DNA from: Strix aluco
Taxonomy: Eukaryota > Chordata > Aves > Strigiformes > Strigidae
Length of the DNA stretch: 64,000 bases
Direction: 5' to 3'
NCBI RefSeq assembly: GCF_031877795.1
Contig: NC_133942.1
Span: forward strand, 4,774,001 to 4,838,000
Shown here: positions 47,660-59,893 of the stretch, piece by piece
Layout of the letters: every line of letters starts with the position of its first letter
Position numbering within the stretch: position 1 is the stretch's first letter
Made by a program: the position numbers and the translations under genes
The notes under the pieces: model-generated
The model's database searches: none
The model's input: the letters and a program-made list of their open reading frames with translations, nothing else
Told to the model about the DNA's origin: nothing

Positions 47660-48130
47660 CTCGGGGAGAGCTGTGCAGGGGCAGCTCAGCATCCCCGCTC
47701 TCAGCTACAGCACTTGTAGCAGCAGAGCCTGCTCGCTGTCTCTGCTGCCTATTTAATGCCCTCTCTCAGGTTCTCTGCAGAACCAAAGCTGTGCCAGGGG
47801 AGCAGGATCCTGGCGGCGAGGCAGAACAAGCGGGGCACCCCGTTGCTTGCTCCCGCTGCTGAGCGGGCAGGTGGCGGAGGGAGGGTCCCATCACGCTCGG
47901 GTTCCTGCTTATTCCCTCCGCAGATGCAGAGACAGGTGGGAGGGAGCCAGGGGTGTCCCATGGTGCAGGCTGACGGCTCATCCTTTCGCCTCTGATTACA
48001 GCAAATGGAGCAGAGGGCTGCGCCAAATGGACGGCTGTCCCGGACGGGCTCAGCGCCGCACACACCGGGGGCAGGCGAGGCGGCCGAGGGGCCCCGACAC
48101 CTTTTTGTCATGAACCTGGAGCCGTGGGAG
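47660..48130. promoter_or_regulatory. CpG-rich patch
   Basis: About 25-30 CpG dinucleotides within 470 bp, densest at 47800-48110 (GGCGGCGAGG, GACGGGCTCAGCGCCGC, GGCGAGGCGGCCGAGG). This makes it one of the strongest CpG-island-like stretches in the window. The surrounding 1 kb on each side is much poorer in CpG. It may be an unannotated promoter or a CpG-rich enhancer. There is no recognised first exon. Confidence 0.35.
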
Positions 48131-48769
48131 CCACAAGAAGGGCCCATGTGCCACCCTTAAGCTGCAGCTCACCCTCTGTGTCCTGCCAAGGAGATTCTGC
48201 CCGCAGGACACGCAGGCACGGCTTCTGGAGCGTTTCTAAAGCCATTTTTGTTCAGAAATTCCTGTTGTTGTTTTTGCTGACCTAAGCGGGCTGTATCTTT
48301 TCCAAATGTTTCTGACGTTTCTCACAGAGTAATCTATTAATGTCGCAGACAAGGATTCTGCTGACTTCAGTTTGGCTTCTGTTTCCCATTGGATGGGCTC
48401 CTCTCTTTATGGGGGAATGCCTCAAGCCAAAAAGAGAGGAAAAAAACCCCAGCCCCTGAGCTAACTGAAAACAGGCCCAAAGGGAAGCGCTTTCCAGCCG
48501 CATTGCCTCTTACTGGCTGGCTTCTGTTCTGTGCTTGGGGATGTGCCAGACTTCAGTGCCTCCGTGCTTTTGATTCCTGTTTATCCCCAGCAACATGATT
48601 GTCTATAATTATATATAATCTCCCCCTTGTTTACTCTTCTTCCTCCAGGTCTGAACGCAAGCTTGATGGCAACTCTTAGCTCGGTCTGCCAAGGCTCCAG
48701 CTCCAAACTGCTTCTCGGCATCCTCCACCTTCTTTTTCAAAAGTAACAAAGCCATTTGATTTCCTTCCA

Positions 48770-48870
48770 CCCCTTCTCCGCGCGCCCCTGCGCTCTCCCC
48801 CTCCCCCTCGCTGGCACTGGGGTTATTTATACAGAATGTGGAAACAATTTGCAGGAAAGCGAACAATGTA
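48770..48870 (+). promoter_or_regulatory. Promoter-like block (GC boxes then TATTTATA)
   Basis: GC/CT-rich sequence with CCGCGCGCCCCTGCGC and CCCCCTCCCCCTCGC (Sp-type boxes) is followed by GGGGTTATTTATACAG at about 48821-48836. This gives the order GC box, TATA-like box, then ACAATTTGC and GAACAATG. The arrangement is promoter-like on the plus strand, but no open frame or splice-supported exon follows directly. Confidence 0.15.
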
Positions 48871-50429
48871 AGCTGGAGTGAGGGAAGGGAGACAAGTTTA
48901 TTGTGCACACTTACAGCCCCAGAAGTGAAACGCTGCTTTTTGAGGGGGGAAGAGGGAGTGGACTGTTTTCCTTTCTTTCTGCTCCTCTCTTTCAACATCT
49001 CGCTGAACCGCTTTCCATCTTGCCAGAGTCGGGTCCAAACCAGAGCAACCAGATCTGACTGCATGTTTTGGAGGAAGTTCAGGTTGGATCCCTCCCTGCA
49101 TCACAGCTTGATGAGGCAGTATCTGTGTACTTAATCCTCTCAGAGGTTTTGCTCTCAGATCATTTCTGCTCCTGGATTAGCATTAATGAAGAGCATGTGT
49201 GCTTGAGAGGTCCTGATCCAGGCCTTGAGAGCTGCAGCTTGCTAAAGGCACTGTTTTCTACCTGGGTGTTATACATAGCTATTCCAAGGAACTGAAAGAG
49301 AAGGCTGAAAGAGAAGATCCTCAGGGATTGAACGAGACAACTTTTTGCAAAGTCTAATTTCACTCTTTCTCCCCTCACCCACTGACGATGAGGTTTTCAG
49401 AACATCCCAGCACCTTGCTAGCACCAATGTGAGTGTCTTTGTAAATCAAGCAGTTTGCTTTAGTGCCCACCGAAGAGCTGAGCTCTGCTGGAGCTTGGGA
49501 ACAAAGCACTTGCAGTTCTCAGAGCTGCAGGGTGTAAACCACGGGAAGCTGAACCACCATTGGATTCATTACCATTGAGCAGGTCTGAGGTCTTCAGATC
49601 TTGCTCTGCACTGGGCTTGGTTACTGTGAAGTCCTCAAAAAGTAGTAGTCCAAACTCACACATCTCTTGGGGAAGGGATATTGGTGTTGCAGAGGCAAGG
49701 AAATGTTCTCCACAGGTTGCACATCCGAAGAGAGTGGCTGCCTTGGCACGCTCCTCCCTTCCCGGGAGCTTGCAGCCTCCTTTCTCAATAGCCTGAAGAC
49801 TTGGGACGTGATCTGGGCAAGCTGTGCTGAGCTGGTAGGGCAGGGCCAGGAAGCTGCCAAGTGGGACATCATGTTCCTCTCTAAACTGGACAAATTTCTG
49901 GCCGTGAACTGGTGTAGCAAATAAATGGTGGTCTGATGGCTCAGAGGGACGGTTAGAAGTAACCTGTAGTGGGCTATTCCTCCCTGGGAGCTCGCATCCT
50001 CTCCACCTCCAGTACTTGCTGCTCCTTCTCAGTCTTTTTCCATACACAAAGTGTGAACTTGGCGGTGTGTGTTTGTTCTGTGAAGTGCCACGTCTGCTCT
50101 GCCACACAGAATGGCAAGTGTCTCCATGGGCAGGCTGACCCTCCTAAAGCTAACGGCACAGCACAGAGACCATTCCACATGTTGCTGCTGCTCCCTTTCT
50201 TTAGCCAGCTCTTGGCCTGAATTAACAACTCGAGGTGTAAAACACAGGGAGGGCTGGAGCAAAAGTTCTTCGGCCACCTATGTTTTCTGGTCAGGGGCAG
50301 CTCCTCTCTCTGGACTCTTCTAATTTTCACTGGTGCTCAGAAGGGCCCAGAAACAGCAGCAATTTGTTTTCTCTTCCAAGCCAGGCACCAACACGGCAGA
50401 CTGGGAGCCTGCAGCTGGGAGCAAAGGGT

Positions 50430-50660
50430 GGTTGTCGCAGTCTGCCGATCCCCGTCGGGTGAGGCAGTGCCTGGATGTAGCAGTGTGGCCCCTCTCCCCC
50501 AGCGGGGCCGGGGGTCTCCTAGATTGTCACTGCACCTACAGCGGTGTCTGGGAGCACAGCGTGCTGCGCAACCTCTCTGCCTCCCGTCCACGCAGCTGCC
50601 GCTCGCAGAGCCTGGGGATATCTGCAGCAGCCTGCCCCGGCATGTCGCATGGGGTGCTGA
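50430..50660. promoter_or_regulatory. CpG-rich patch upstream of GCTGA array
   Basis: The patch has about 18 CpG in 230 bp (GCCGATCCCCGTCGGG, AGCGGGGCCGGGGG, CAGCGTGCTGCGC, CACGCAGCTGCCGCTCGC). It is followed immediately by a GCTGA pentamer tandem array. Confidence 0.25.
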
Positions 50661-50685
50661 GCTGAGCTGAGCTGAGCTGAGCTGA
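50656..50685. repeat. Tandem pentamer (GCTGA)x6
   Basis: Six perfect head-to-tail copies of GCTGA. A pentanucleotide microsatellite of this length is likely to vary in copy number between individuals. Confidence 0.95.
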
Positions 50686-51912
50686 CTGGCAGCGTACTGG
50701 GCTACGGGGAGTGTTTAAATACTCTGGAGAGCCCCCTCCGGTCCCTCCTGCGGCCTCGCTTGCAGGCTCAGGCTGTAAGGACAGCAGCTCTGGTTTTGAG
50801 GGTAGTCTCTGGGCACCCCACTGAAGGCCTTAGGGGCACACAGACATTTTCAGTCTCTTTCTGACTCCCAGTGGGCCCCACTTACTCCTGGAGACGTGGC
50901 CTTGAGTTAAACTACATGGAGAGCTCTTGACTGAAAAGCTCACAGCAGCAGTACAGGTTTGGGCAAAGTCGAGTCTTGTAGCTCTACCTATAGAGACTTT
51001 AAAATGCAGAGACCAGAGGGATCAGTGTAATTTCAGGGAAAGTCATTGGATCACTCGTGCTTTTTCCCTTCTGGTTCTAAATGTTCAAATTCTCATAAAA
51101 ATATGGGAAAAACTCTCCTTGGAATGATTGTGCTGCTGAAACTATCGTTGGCTTTTTGGAATTTCCTTTCATCTTGTTCTTTTTTTAAAAAAATTATTTT
51201 TAGGGCTCTTTAGATGAGAACAGATTTGTATTCTTCTCTTCATGCTGCTTGCTTACCACCTGAAATCCTCATCTGCTCTTTGCGGTTCCCAACACAACCG
51301 CGAGCAATATCCTGAACAGAGTGTTCTAACTTCAGGTGAAGAAAAGCAACAGAAGCAGATGGGCTTGTAAACAGCAGAGATCTGGCTCTCCCACAGAGGT
51401 CCTTGCCGAGTGGAAAGGAGCAGAATGGTTAGTAAACACTGAGCAACTTTCATTTTCAGGGTTGAAATGTGATAATCTGGGGAGGGAAGGACAGCGTTGG
51501 AACAGCAACTATCATATTCTGGCACAGTCAGCTATTCCCAGCAGAAGCTCTTCATGTTAGAACTTGTAGCAAATTGGAGAATACAGGAAAGGGGGGTACG
51601 TTTTCCAGCATCAGGGAATTTGTGGGTGATGAAAACAAGATTTCCAGCAGCCCTTTTGGGGCATTTTAGTCTTGGTTTCTAAAGAGGTGTCCTGCTGTTT
51701 TTCTGTCATTCTTCCCTCCCCTTGAATTACTTCTGAAACAGTCACTCAATCAGAGTTGTGAGTAACTTCATTGATAAAATTCCCACAAGTTACCTGAAGG
51801 TTTGCAGCTGGACAGTAGAAAAAGAAACCCAAAGTAGAGTCCCCACTTGTGGAAGAAACCTCAGCCAGACATCCGTTTGGAGAACCAGCAGCAACCAGCT
51901 GGCCAGGCAGCA

Positions 51913-52232
51913 CACAGAATCCCAGAATCATTCAGGTTGGAAAAGCCCCTTGGGATCATCGAGTCCAACCCTCAGCCCTACTCTACAAAGTTCTCCCCTA
52001 CACCACATGCCCCAACATCTCATCCAAACGACCCTTAAACACACCCAGGGATGGTGACTCCACCCCCTCCCTGGGCAGCCTATTCCACTGTTTGACCACT
52101 CCTTCTGTGAAAAATTTTTTCCTCATGTCCAGTCTGAACCTCCCCTGTTGTAGTTTAAAGCCGTTCCCTCTTGTTCTGTCACTAATTCCCTGGGAGAAGA
52201 GACCAGCACCAACCTCTCTACAACGTCCTTTC
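51913..52232 (-). repeat. CR1 LINE, 5'-truncated (another subfamily)
   Basis: The plus strand begins CACAGAATCCCAGAATCATT, the reversed CR1 tail. The minus strand encodes an unbroken ORF2 C-terminus (GISDRTRGNGFKLQQGRF, RKKFFTEGVVKQWNRLPR, VESPSLGVFKGRLDEML). The residues differ from the 34.6/41.3 kb pair (LQQGRFRLDMRKKFF versus LRQGRVRLALRKDFF), so it is a separate subfamily. It is truncated just upstream of GLFSQGIS. The frame continues upstream into non-CR1 DNA, giving a 235-codon open stretch that is a chance fusion, not a gene. Confidence 0.95.
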
Positions 52233-54479
52233 GTGCTGCTCCAAATTAGCCTGTGCTGCTCTTTGTCCTGCCAAGAACACACAGGACGTGGAAGTGAGCA
52301 GGAACGCTGCAGGGAAGGGCAGGGGGGAAGATGATCTGCAGGATCTAATTCCCTAATAACCCAGCTTGGGTCCTTTGGCTTCTCGGGATCCGCTTGTTGC
52401 CACACATGCTCCATTAGTGGGGTGATGGTGCAGAGAACTGGGGTGCACCAGCCTCGTGCTGCTCTGTCTGTCCTGCCGTGTCTGCTCCCACCAGTCCACC
52501 AAGGGGACGGTCGCAAGGGAAATGGGAAGAAAAGCCTAGTGCTGACACAACCTGTCAGGGCCTTCAGACTGGGTGTGACAAGCCTCTGAGTACACCTAGC
52601 TGCCCCCAAGAAGCAGCACGTGAAGGGACACAGATCCCTGACTATACAGATTCTATGTTTTCTTGTCCTTTCCTCACCCTCTGTGTAACAGAGCCTAAGA
52701 GTCAAGCAAGTAGGCAGGTGTCTGCCTCCGTTAGAGCACTAGGCACTCCTCTGTACTTTTCTTTCATCCTTGGGCAGGACACTCTTTCCTGCCATTTGTA
52801 GCCTCCCTTTGCTTAAGAGTGAACCCAGCGGGGTTTGGTTGCTTAGCTTTAGAGCCAGGAAATGGATAAAGAGGGTCAGGAAAAGGAAGAAAACAGAATA
52901 AGGAGGCTCACTTCCATAGTTTATTGAGCCCAGAGATATTTCTATAAACCACGTGGTATCAGGTGTAAAAGAAATGAAAGATTCTCTTCAGTATGGAAGA
53001 ATGGAGCGGCCTAAAACTCCCACAGCCCCACAAGTCTCCAGAAATGTTGGAGAGGCTTAAACAGCAGTTTAATGTGTACCTGCTGGCAAAGAGCAGCCCC
53101 TCCACCTTGTTCCTGTCAAGAAGAGATCCTGATTCATGTCATGTGCTTTCCTTCCTTGGACAGGGAGACTACTGCAGATCCTGTGGAGTGCAGGAGTCCC
53201 GGAGAAAAGAGACCTATGAAAGATGGTTTCTGGTTGGGATTTTAGAGAGGTTTGTGCTTGAGCTAGGGTTGAATAGTTGGTGTTTCTATTTTTCTTGGGG
53301 ATTGGGAGGGGAGAGATTACTGAGTCCCTGAGTCTTAATGTAGAATGATTAGAACCTGGAACAGATTCCCACGAAGACATTTAGGGGCAACGAAATGCAC
53401 AAAGCAGCTTGAATTTACCTACCACCAGAGTTCATCCAGTCCCAGATAAAGCCTCTGAAATGGGCAGTGTTTTAATAAAGTACATATGTCTGGGGACTCA
53501 AAATGCAAGAAAAAATTATGAGGAGGAAGAGATAGCACTTTCTCCATTTCTTAGAAAGGGAGAAAATGCCAAAAAAACTATTAGTTTTTTTCCTGAGAAT
53601 GTCTCAGCTGGACAAGAGCCACTACAGGTTAAGACGATCCCCATAACCTGACACTTGCAGAACAAGTGGGCTCACTTCATCCTGGCACACGTAGTTCTGG
53701 CGTTTCTAGGGAGATCTGGAATTCCAAGTAATAACTTGGAGGTTAATTGAAGTCTGAAAATAAGTTTATTTGGTAGGTGGGCTAGAGGGGGTTTTAATTA
53801 AGTGTTTAGATCAGTGTTGCTTTAAGCATTAATTTTTCCTGGGAAAGGAAGCTGCAGTATCAGGAGTGACACCTTCACACAGCTGACATTTGGAGACAGA
53901 AAATCAAGGGGGACTGGCGCAAGCCCATAGCCTGTTATGGCAGATGGAAATGAGCTCTGAATTAAAAGAATCTCATTTGTTTGTGTTGGGCCAAAAATAA
54001 CTGGACTCTGTAAGGCCTGATTCCCTGAGAATGGGTGCTCAGCAGTTTTTTGACAGTCAGGCTGGCAGAAGGAAGCTATCCAAAATGCAGACTATACACG
54101 TCTGAGGTTTTTTTTGCCTTATTTCGCTGTTTTGCTTTGTGTGTCATATTCTCCTTGCAGCTTTCCAGAGCAGAGTTTCTCTTCCACTTGTCCCCCCTTG
54201 CCTCCTGCTTAGTCAATTCCATTATTTTCCACCATTATTTGTACTGTAGTCACTCCCAGAATCTGGGAGATCTTCCTCAGAAGTCTCCTTGTCTCCTGAG
54301 CTTACTGCCAACTCTCCCACTAAAGCTTTTCATTCTTTGTTTCTAAAGAAGAATAAAAGGCCGGAAAAGTGCACCGTGACACGGATTCAGGTGCCATTAC
54401 TGTGTAATTCTTTAAAAACTCTCTCTGCCTTTACAGTCGCTGAGAAGTGCTGGTGTGGGAAGCCTACTGCCTAAATTGG

Positions 54480-54765
54480 TGTTAGCACATGAAAGAGAAG
54501 CAAGTGCTGTGGCCTGGTGTCGGGCACCAGGTTCTGGTTTTGGTTTTGGACACTGGCTCACTCGGCAAGCTTGGGGAAATCATTTCCCTTCTCCGTGCAC
54601 CTGTTTCCACTCCCCACCTCTAATTGTCTCCTTGTTTAGAGTAGGAGCTCTTCAGGACGCAGCCCATCTCTCGCTGCGTGTACGTACAACGCCTCAGCAC
54701 AATGGAGCCTTGTCTTGGTTGGGGCCTTAGGTGTTCGGGTAATACAAACAAGAATAAAAGGTATG
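54480..54765 (+). repeat. Ancient amniote SINE with L2/CR1-like tail
   Basis: The first part (GACACTGGCTCACTCGGCAA, CTTGGGGAAATCATTTCCC, CCTGTTTCC) follows the tRNA/CORE-SINE word order 'tgactcactgtgtgaccttgggcaaatcacttcacc ... tcagtttcc'. The second part (TAGGAGCTCTTCAGGACGC, AACGCCTCAGCACAATGGAG, CTTGTCTTGGTTGGGGCCTT, GTAATACAAACAAGAATAAA) matches a LINE-derived tail widespread in turtles, crocodiles and birds. Plus strand. The copy is diverged but nearly full length, which is good preservation for so old an element. Confidence 0.65.
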
Positions 54766-55710
54766 CCCAGACAGCAAGGCAAGCTTCCCAGACATGCTGC
54801 CCTGCAAGCATGTCTGAAACCCGATGTGCTGGGAGCTGTCTCTGTTCCCAGTCCTTGCCTTCTCTCAGCCGGCCAGCAAAGCATTAACCAGTTCCAATTA
54901 CAATGGTGAGGTGAACTGGCACGTTCCCAGTTCCACTGGGAACCGGTGCAAAATCACTAAACTCATTTTGCAATCCCAAGCAGTGCCTGATAGGAACCTC
55001 CATCCCGCGCAGCTACAGACCTGCCTGGAGCTGTGCCGCCTCCCTGCAGGTGCAAAGCTCCTTCTGTCAGCCCTGAAGCTCGGAGCCATCTCACCCCGCT
55101 CCTAGCCCCTACTGCGCACGCTGGAGCCTGCTCCAGTTTGGCAGCAGAGAAGCAAGCAAAACCATTTTCTCCTTTCCTCCCTTGTCTGGGGAGGTGCATA
55201 CATGTCTCTTTGGCTTCTCTTCTTGTCCGCCGGCTTTCGCACAGCCCCTTCCTCCCGTTGTTTGTTCCTTCCCTGCACTCCATCCCATCTTTTGCGTTCC
55301 TCCCTGGTTTGATACAGCATCTCGCCGGTCCTGCTTCACACTAAGAGAAGGGGTATTAGATGGATTCCCCATAGAGTATAAATTGAATGGAGAGAAGTGG
55401 CTGGTTTCCCAGCAATAATTTATCTGATTAAAAAAATACTCCCCAAACTCCCCCTCCTCCTCTGGTCCTACACCCCCTCCAAAAAGAACATTGGCACTCG
55501 GGCTAGTGTTTGAACTGTATTATTCAAATTGCTGGAAGGGGGATTTAGATGGGAAAATAACTGTCAAAAGATGGCTCTCTGGGGTTTCTCCCCAGAGCGT
55601 GAGCTCTGAAATTTGGAACATGGGTTGTGGTATGGAGGAGGCAGAGAGAGTAAATAATTCTGAGTCAAGTACCTCTGTGATTGCTAGCTTTGCCCTCATC
55701 TAACAAATAG

Positions 55711-55772
55711 CTTACACAGATATGCACAGATGCACACGCACATGCTCACACACATGTGCCCCCGCACACACG
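55711..55772. repeat. CA-rich low-complexity tract
   Basis: Imperfect CACA/GCACAC units (TGCACACGCACATGCTCACA and following) form a decayed (CA)n microsatellite. Confidence 0.6.
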
Positions 55773-55846
55773 TTTCATAGAAGAAGCCATTAGCAGTAAC
55801 TCCAAAGCACAGCAAGCTGTTCCTGCTGTTCCCTTTCTCCTCTTTC

Positions 55847-55862
55847 TTTTTTTTTTTTTTTT
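55847..55862. repeat. Poly-T run (16 nt)
   Basis: Sixteen T at the end of a longer pyrimidine stretch beginning near 55822 (CCTGCTGTTCCCTTTCTCC). Simple repeat. Confidence 0.85.
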
Positions 55863-58800
55863 GCCTTACTTCAGGGCTGATTCCAAATAAAAAAAGAAAT
55901 CCGCTTCATAAAATGCCTGTCTCCTTGTTTGTTACCTGTGCGGGTTTTATTCCTTTCAAATCAACCCTATCCAAGGCTGGTAATTTTCTTCTCCTGCCGA
56001 AGCCAACATTCCTTTACTTGCACAGACTGTTGTAATTGGGGAACGGAAAAGTCACCCTGACACCCCTCTTCATCACAGCAATGCAGCGTAGGTGACCTGA
56101 GCTGTGTATTTCTGGCCTATCTGTATTTTGTTGTTGCCTTTTTTCTTTGAGGCAGGTATTTTACATTTCATACTGCTCTCACAGTATGCAGTGATTTATA
56201 ACAGGAGCTACCTTATTAATGTCAAGGGCAGAATTGCTACCGACATTCAAGCTGCAAGAGTGTATGAAAATCATTTCGTTAGCTATGGCATGGTCCCAGC
56301 ACCGAGGGCTGTTAGCTGATGTACGTTCCTCTCTCTGCTCGCAGCCTTCGCCAAGTCTGCGTGATGGTTTCTGGGCCAGTGGGTGAAACGTGAACAGGCC
56401 CATTCTGAGCTGGAGCTTTTCAACCTCAGAGCAACCTTAAGCTAGTCACCAGGGCTCAGGTTTCCTTGCTTTTTGACAGGAGTACTGTTCAGATGAAACC
56501 TCTCTCCGCTCCTTCTGGAGGATTTACACTGCCACAAGTCTTCATTTTTTCCAGATGTTTTACCTAATAAATCAAGGAGTCTCATCAGAGGATTCGAATC
56601 CAAAAGCTGTTACCATGACTTCAAAGGCACAGGCTGGAATGGAAAGAAGCAGTGCAGACATTTTATACCACTCTCTAGTCACCGATCATGAAAATACACT
56701 CTGGTTCCAGGATTTTTTCCTGTGGATACCAAAACTCCACTGTAATTAAATAAAATGGTGCTGTGCTCCTTCAGCCAACCTTTGCTTCAAAGAATTGAAC
56801 TGCAGCGCTCGCAGGCTGTATGGTTGGCAGTAACCAAGGATGGGGCTGGTCCTGAGAGGAGGTGAGCTCTGCCAACCCCCATCCAAGATCAGGGACCGTT
56901 AACTCAGGTTTGAACTCGCTCTGTCTTTTCAGATCAATACATGGCTGCATATTTTCTCTCAATGCTAATTTAAGCTATTCTCATGTAAAGGATTCAGACG
57001 TCCGTTCATATTCTTCAGATGTTTGGGAGACAAAAAGATAAAAAGAGTTACATGGATGCAAAATGTGATTATGATTATTCATACTGGTTTGTTCCTGGAT
57101 CAAGAATGTAACCCTTTTTAAAAAAAAAAATAAATATAGTGAACCATTTCTTTTAATGGTGTCTACATGGTGTAATTTTCTTTCACTGTTACATTTCTAA
57201 AGATAAATGCTCTGGCATTTTGAGAAACTGTTATGTGTGTGTTTCTAACTACTTGATAGCACAGTGTACAGCAGGATAATGTAATGAAGAAAAGCAGCTG
57301 AAGAAAGAAGAGATGCTCCTGCAGGTAGGTGAGCGGAAGACCTACAAGATTGCATTTTGGTTCCCTGCTTTCCTGAAGAGTGCTGGCATGGCTCTGGCCG
57401 CGCTAGGTGCTGCCCGTCGGAGGTGCCTGAGTTAGGCTGTGTTCTGTGCAGCTGCTTCTGGCAGCAGTGCCAAGGTAAGCTGCTCTTCTTCACCCTCCGC
57501 CTTGTCTTCCCTGTCCGTGCAGACAGAGGCTGTACGCTAACCAGTTTCCCATCTGGATTTGTCTCACCACTCCACTAACAGTTGTATGAGCAGGACTGAG
57601 TGGATGGTGCCAGGCAGGAACAGGCTGCTGGTGGCAGGAGGGAGAAGGTGGTGTGGCTGTGGGGAGCCCCTTCAGCCATGAAGAGCGGTGCCCAGGTTGA
57701 GTGTTGAGTTTTTGGACTGTCCCCTTCCCAGGGCTGCCCTGCACTGCCTCCCTGCAAAGCCATGCAGAGGGGAGGCGGTGACAACCTCCTGAGGATACCT
57801 ACAGCAGGTGCTGTGTGAGGATTCTGGGACGAGAATAAGTTGTCACCGGGGGGCTGTTGGAAGGCTTAGCTAACCCTGTCTTACACTGTTTGCAGGTTAA
57901 AAGTATGCTGAGAGCTCTTACTGCAAAGCAGACATGTGGTAAACTGCTCGTGGGCCAGATCTCTCAGGGAAGTGGGGACTGTAGCACTTGGAGTGCTGTG
58001 AAAATACTGTGCAAACCCCAGTAAACACTGTAGTTATGTAAACCAGACTTGGGGTGTGAATTGACTCCAGTTAGACTGTATTCTTTGTGTCCCGGGCAGC
58101 AGAGAGCAAGAAGGCATTTGGTCCTGCAACATGATTAACCAGATCTTAAAAAATCACCGTGATGGCCCAACAGGTGGATGCTTTAGAGAAGGGGATGTCC
58201 TGCTGCATCCTGGTGGAGGGTTGTCAGAGAGGGAAGAGCCAGGTATGTACCTCCCGTGTTGTAATGATATGTTCAGACTGAAAAATAACCTCGTCTAAAT
58301 ATTAATAATAAAATAACAGTTACCGTGATACAGCTTTTTTCTGCCACAGACTTCAGAAAAATTGCTGCTTATCTTCCCTCCCCCAAGATGCTGAAGCCCA
58401 GCACCCCAAACCGTCGTGACTGCCTGGGTTTGGTGACATCTAGAATGATATGTGTTGGATCATCAGAACAGAGTGGGAGCAGCACAGCTTGGCTTCGGGA
58501 GCCAAAAATAGGTACTATCATTTCTGAGCTGAAGCCTCCCTTCTCTTTCCCCACCCAGCCCTGCCTGTTTGGCACATGCAGCACATAATCCTAGCGTTCA
58601 CATCATACCAAAGAAAAACCACATTTCTAAAGCAAGCAGTGCGTTAAGTAGTGGACATGCTTTGGAGGCAGAGTATATTCTGACATGGATCCTAAATTAG
58701 TGAGCATCGGGGGTGATGGTTTGCAGATTTTCTGTGGACAGTGGGTGTAGAAAGGAGTACAGCTCATCTGCTGCATTGCCATGTGGAAAAGCATCAAAGA

Positions 58801-59893
58801 TGTTCAGAGATGCGCCGTAAAATAGTGAGCTGGAATTCCTTTCACTGGACAGATGCTCAAATGCTTGTAATTGAATGATTGAGTGGTGAATGTAGCACAT
58901 TTGATTTTTCTCTGGATCTTTTCTCTCTTTTATTCTGTCGCTCTGTGAATTTCAGTCATGCTTTCACCTTTTTTTTAAAGTCTGCTCACTGGAGTAAGCA
59001 TTTGTCTGCTTCTGCCTAACCCCAAAAGCTACATTTCATTTTAAAAAAATGATTATTCAGGAAGGGTGAAGTTTGATTCACAAAGATAACGCTCTTTGAA
59101 GACGTCTGCTCCTTTGGTAGTGACTGATTTAAATGGGTTCCATTTTAGTATGCTTGTTACGCTGTTCTCAAGGCCACACAAAGGAGGAGGAATTGTGTGA
59201 GGCCATATAAATCAGGGTTTGTTACAGGGATGTCAAACACAACTGCACCATGGGGTGTTAATAGTGAGTAGGCAAGTAGTCAAAAGCAAGTCAGAACCAA
59301 CTAACAAAAGCCACAAAGCTAATCTGTCTGGTTTTTGATGCTTCCCAAAAGTGCAGTGTCTGCACACTCATGTTCTCTTCTGGGAAAAGCTTGGGGTGTT
59401 AGACTGATCCATATCACATTTTCTAAGTGCTCCAGTAATTGGATGAGTAGGTTTGGTGGAACATCTTTGGTTTTCAATTTCTCCCATCAGGAAAGATCTA
59501 AAAATGAAGCTATGTGAACACATCACCAGTCCAGGTCTCTTCCTCCTTCCTAACACCAAGCTCACTCCACTGGATTCATGCTCAGCTAAAGCAGTGGTGC
59601 CCAGCCACTGGACACACAGCAAGGGACCTGTTGGATTAAACTTCCACTGAACAGTTCATCATTCCATGGAAGAAGAAAACTCCCAATGTATGCAAATAAG
59701 AGTTTCCTCCTTTTCCAGCAGCACTTTGTGGGCACAGTGGAGGGCAGCCAAGAAAATTTAACCAGATGGAGAAATATAAAAAACCTTTTAGTACACACTT
59801 GAAGCGAAAGCTCTCAAGCAACGTTTCCTGCGTGCTCAACCACAGAGACACTGCACGCACCAGAACCTTTCTCTAGAAGTGTTCACCCGCAAC

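Larger units (their letters stand above)
41798..51912. other. Unique sequence with CpG-rich patches, no recognised gene
   Basis: These 10 kb hold the candidate exon at 42527-42610, CpG-rich patches at about 43680-44120, 47660-48130 and 50430-50660, a promoter-like block at 48770-48870, a T22 run at 45983-46004 and a GCTGA pentamer array at 50656-50685. The stretch 49460-50107 (-) is open for 215 codons but has no ATG until codon 149 and no known domain, so I do not call it a gene. Confidence 0.45.

Noticed and set aside
49460-50107. 215-codon open frame on the minus strand
   Set aside because: It opens with GTG and has no ATG until codon 149. It carries no recognisable domain and no splice or promoter support, and it overlaps open frames on the other strand. 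Chance is the simplest reading.
50656-50685. Immunoglobulin switch-like GCTGA repeat
   Set aside because: Only six pentamers and no immunoglobulin exon in the window. A simple microsatellite explains it.
57452-57474. 23-nt interval between TGTGCAG and GTAAGC
   Set aside because: The pyrimidine tract is weak and the length does not preserve frame.
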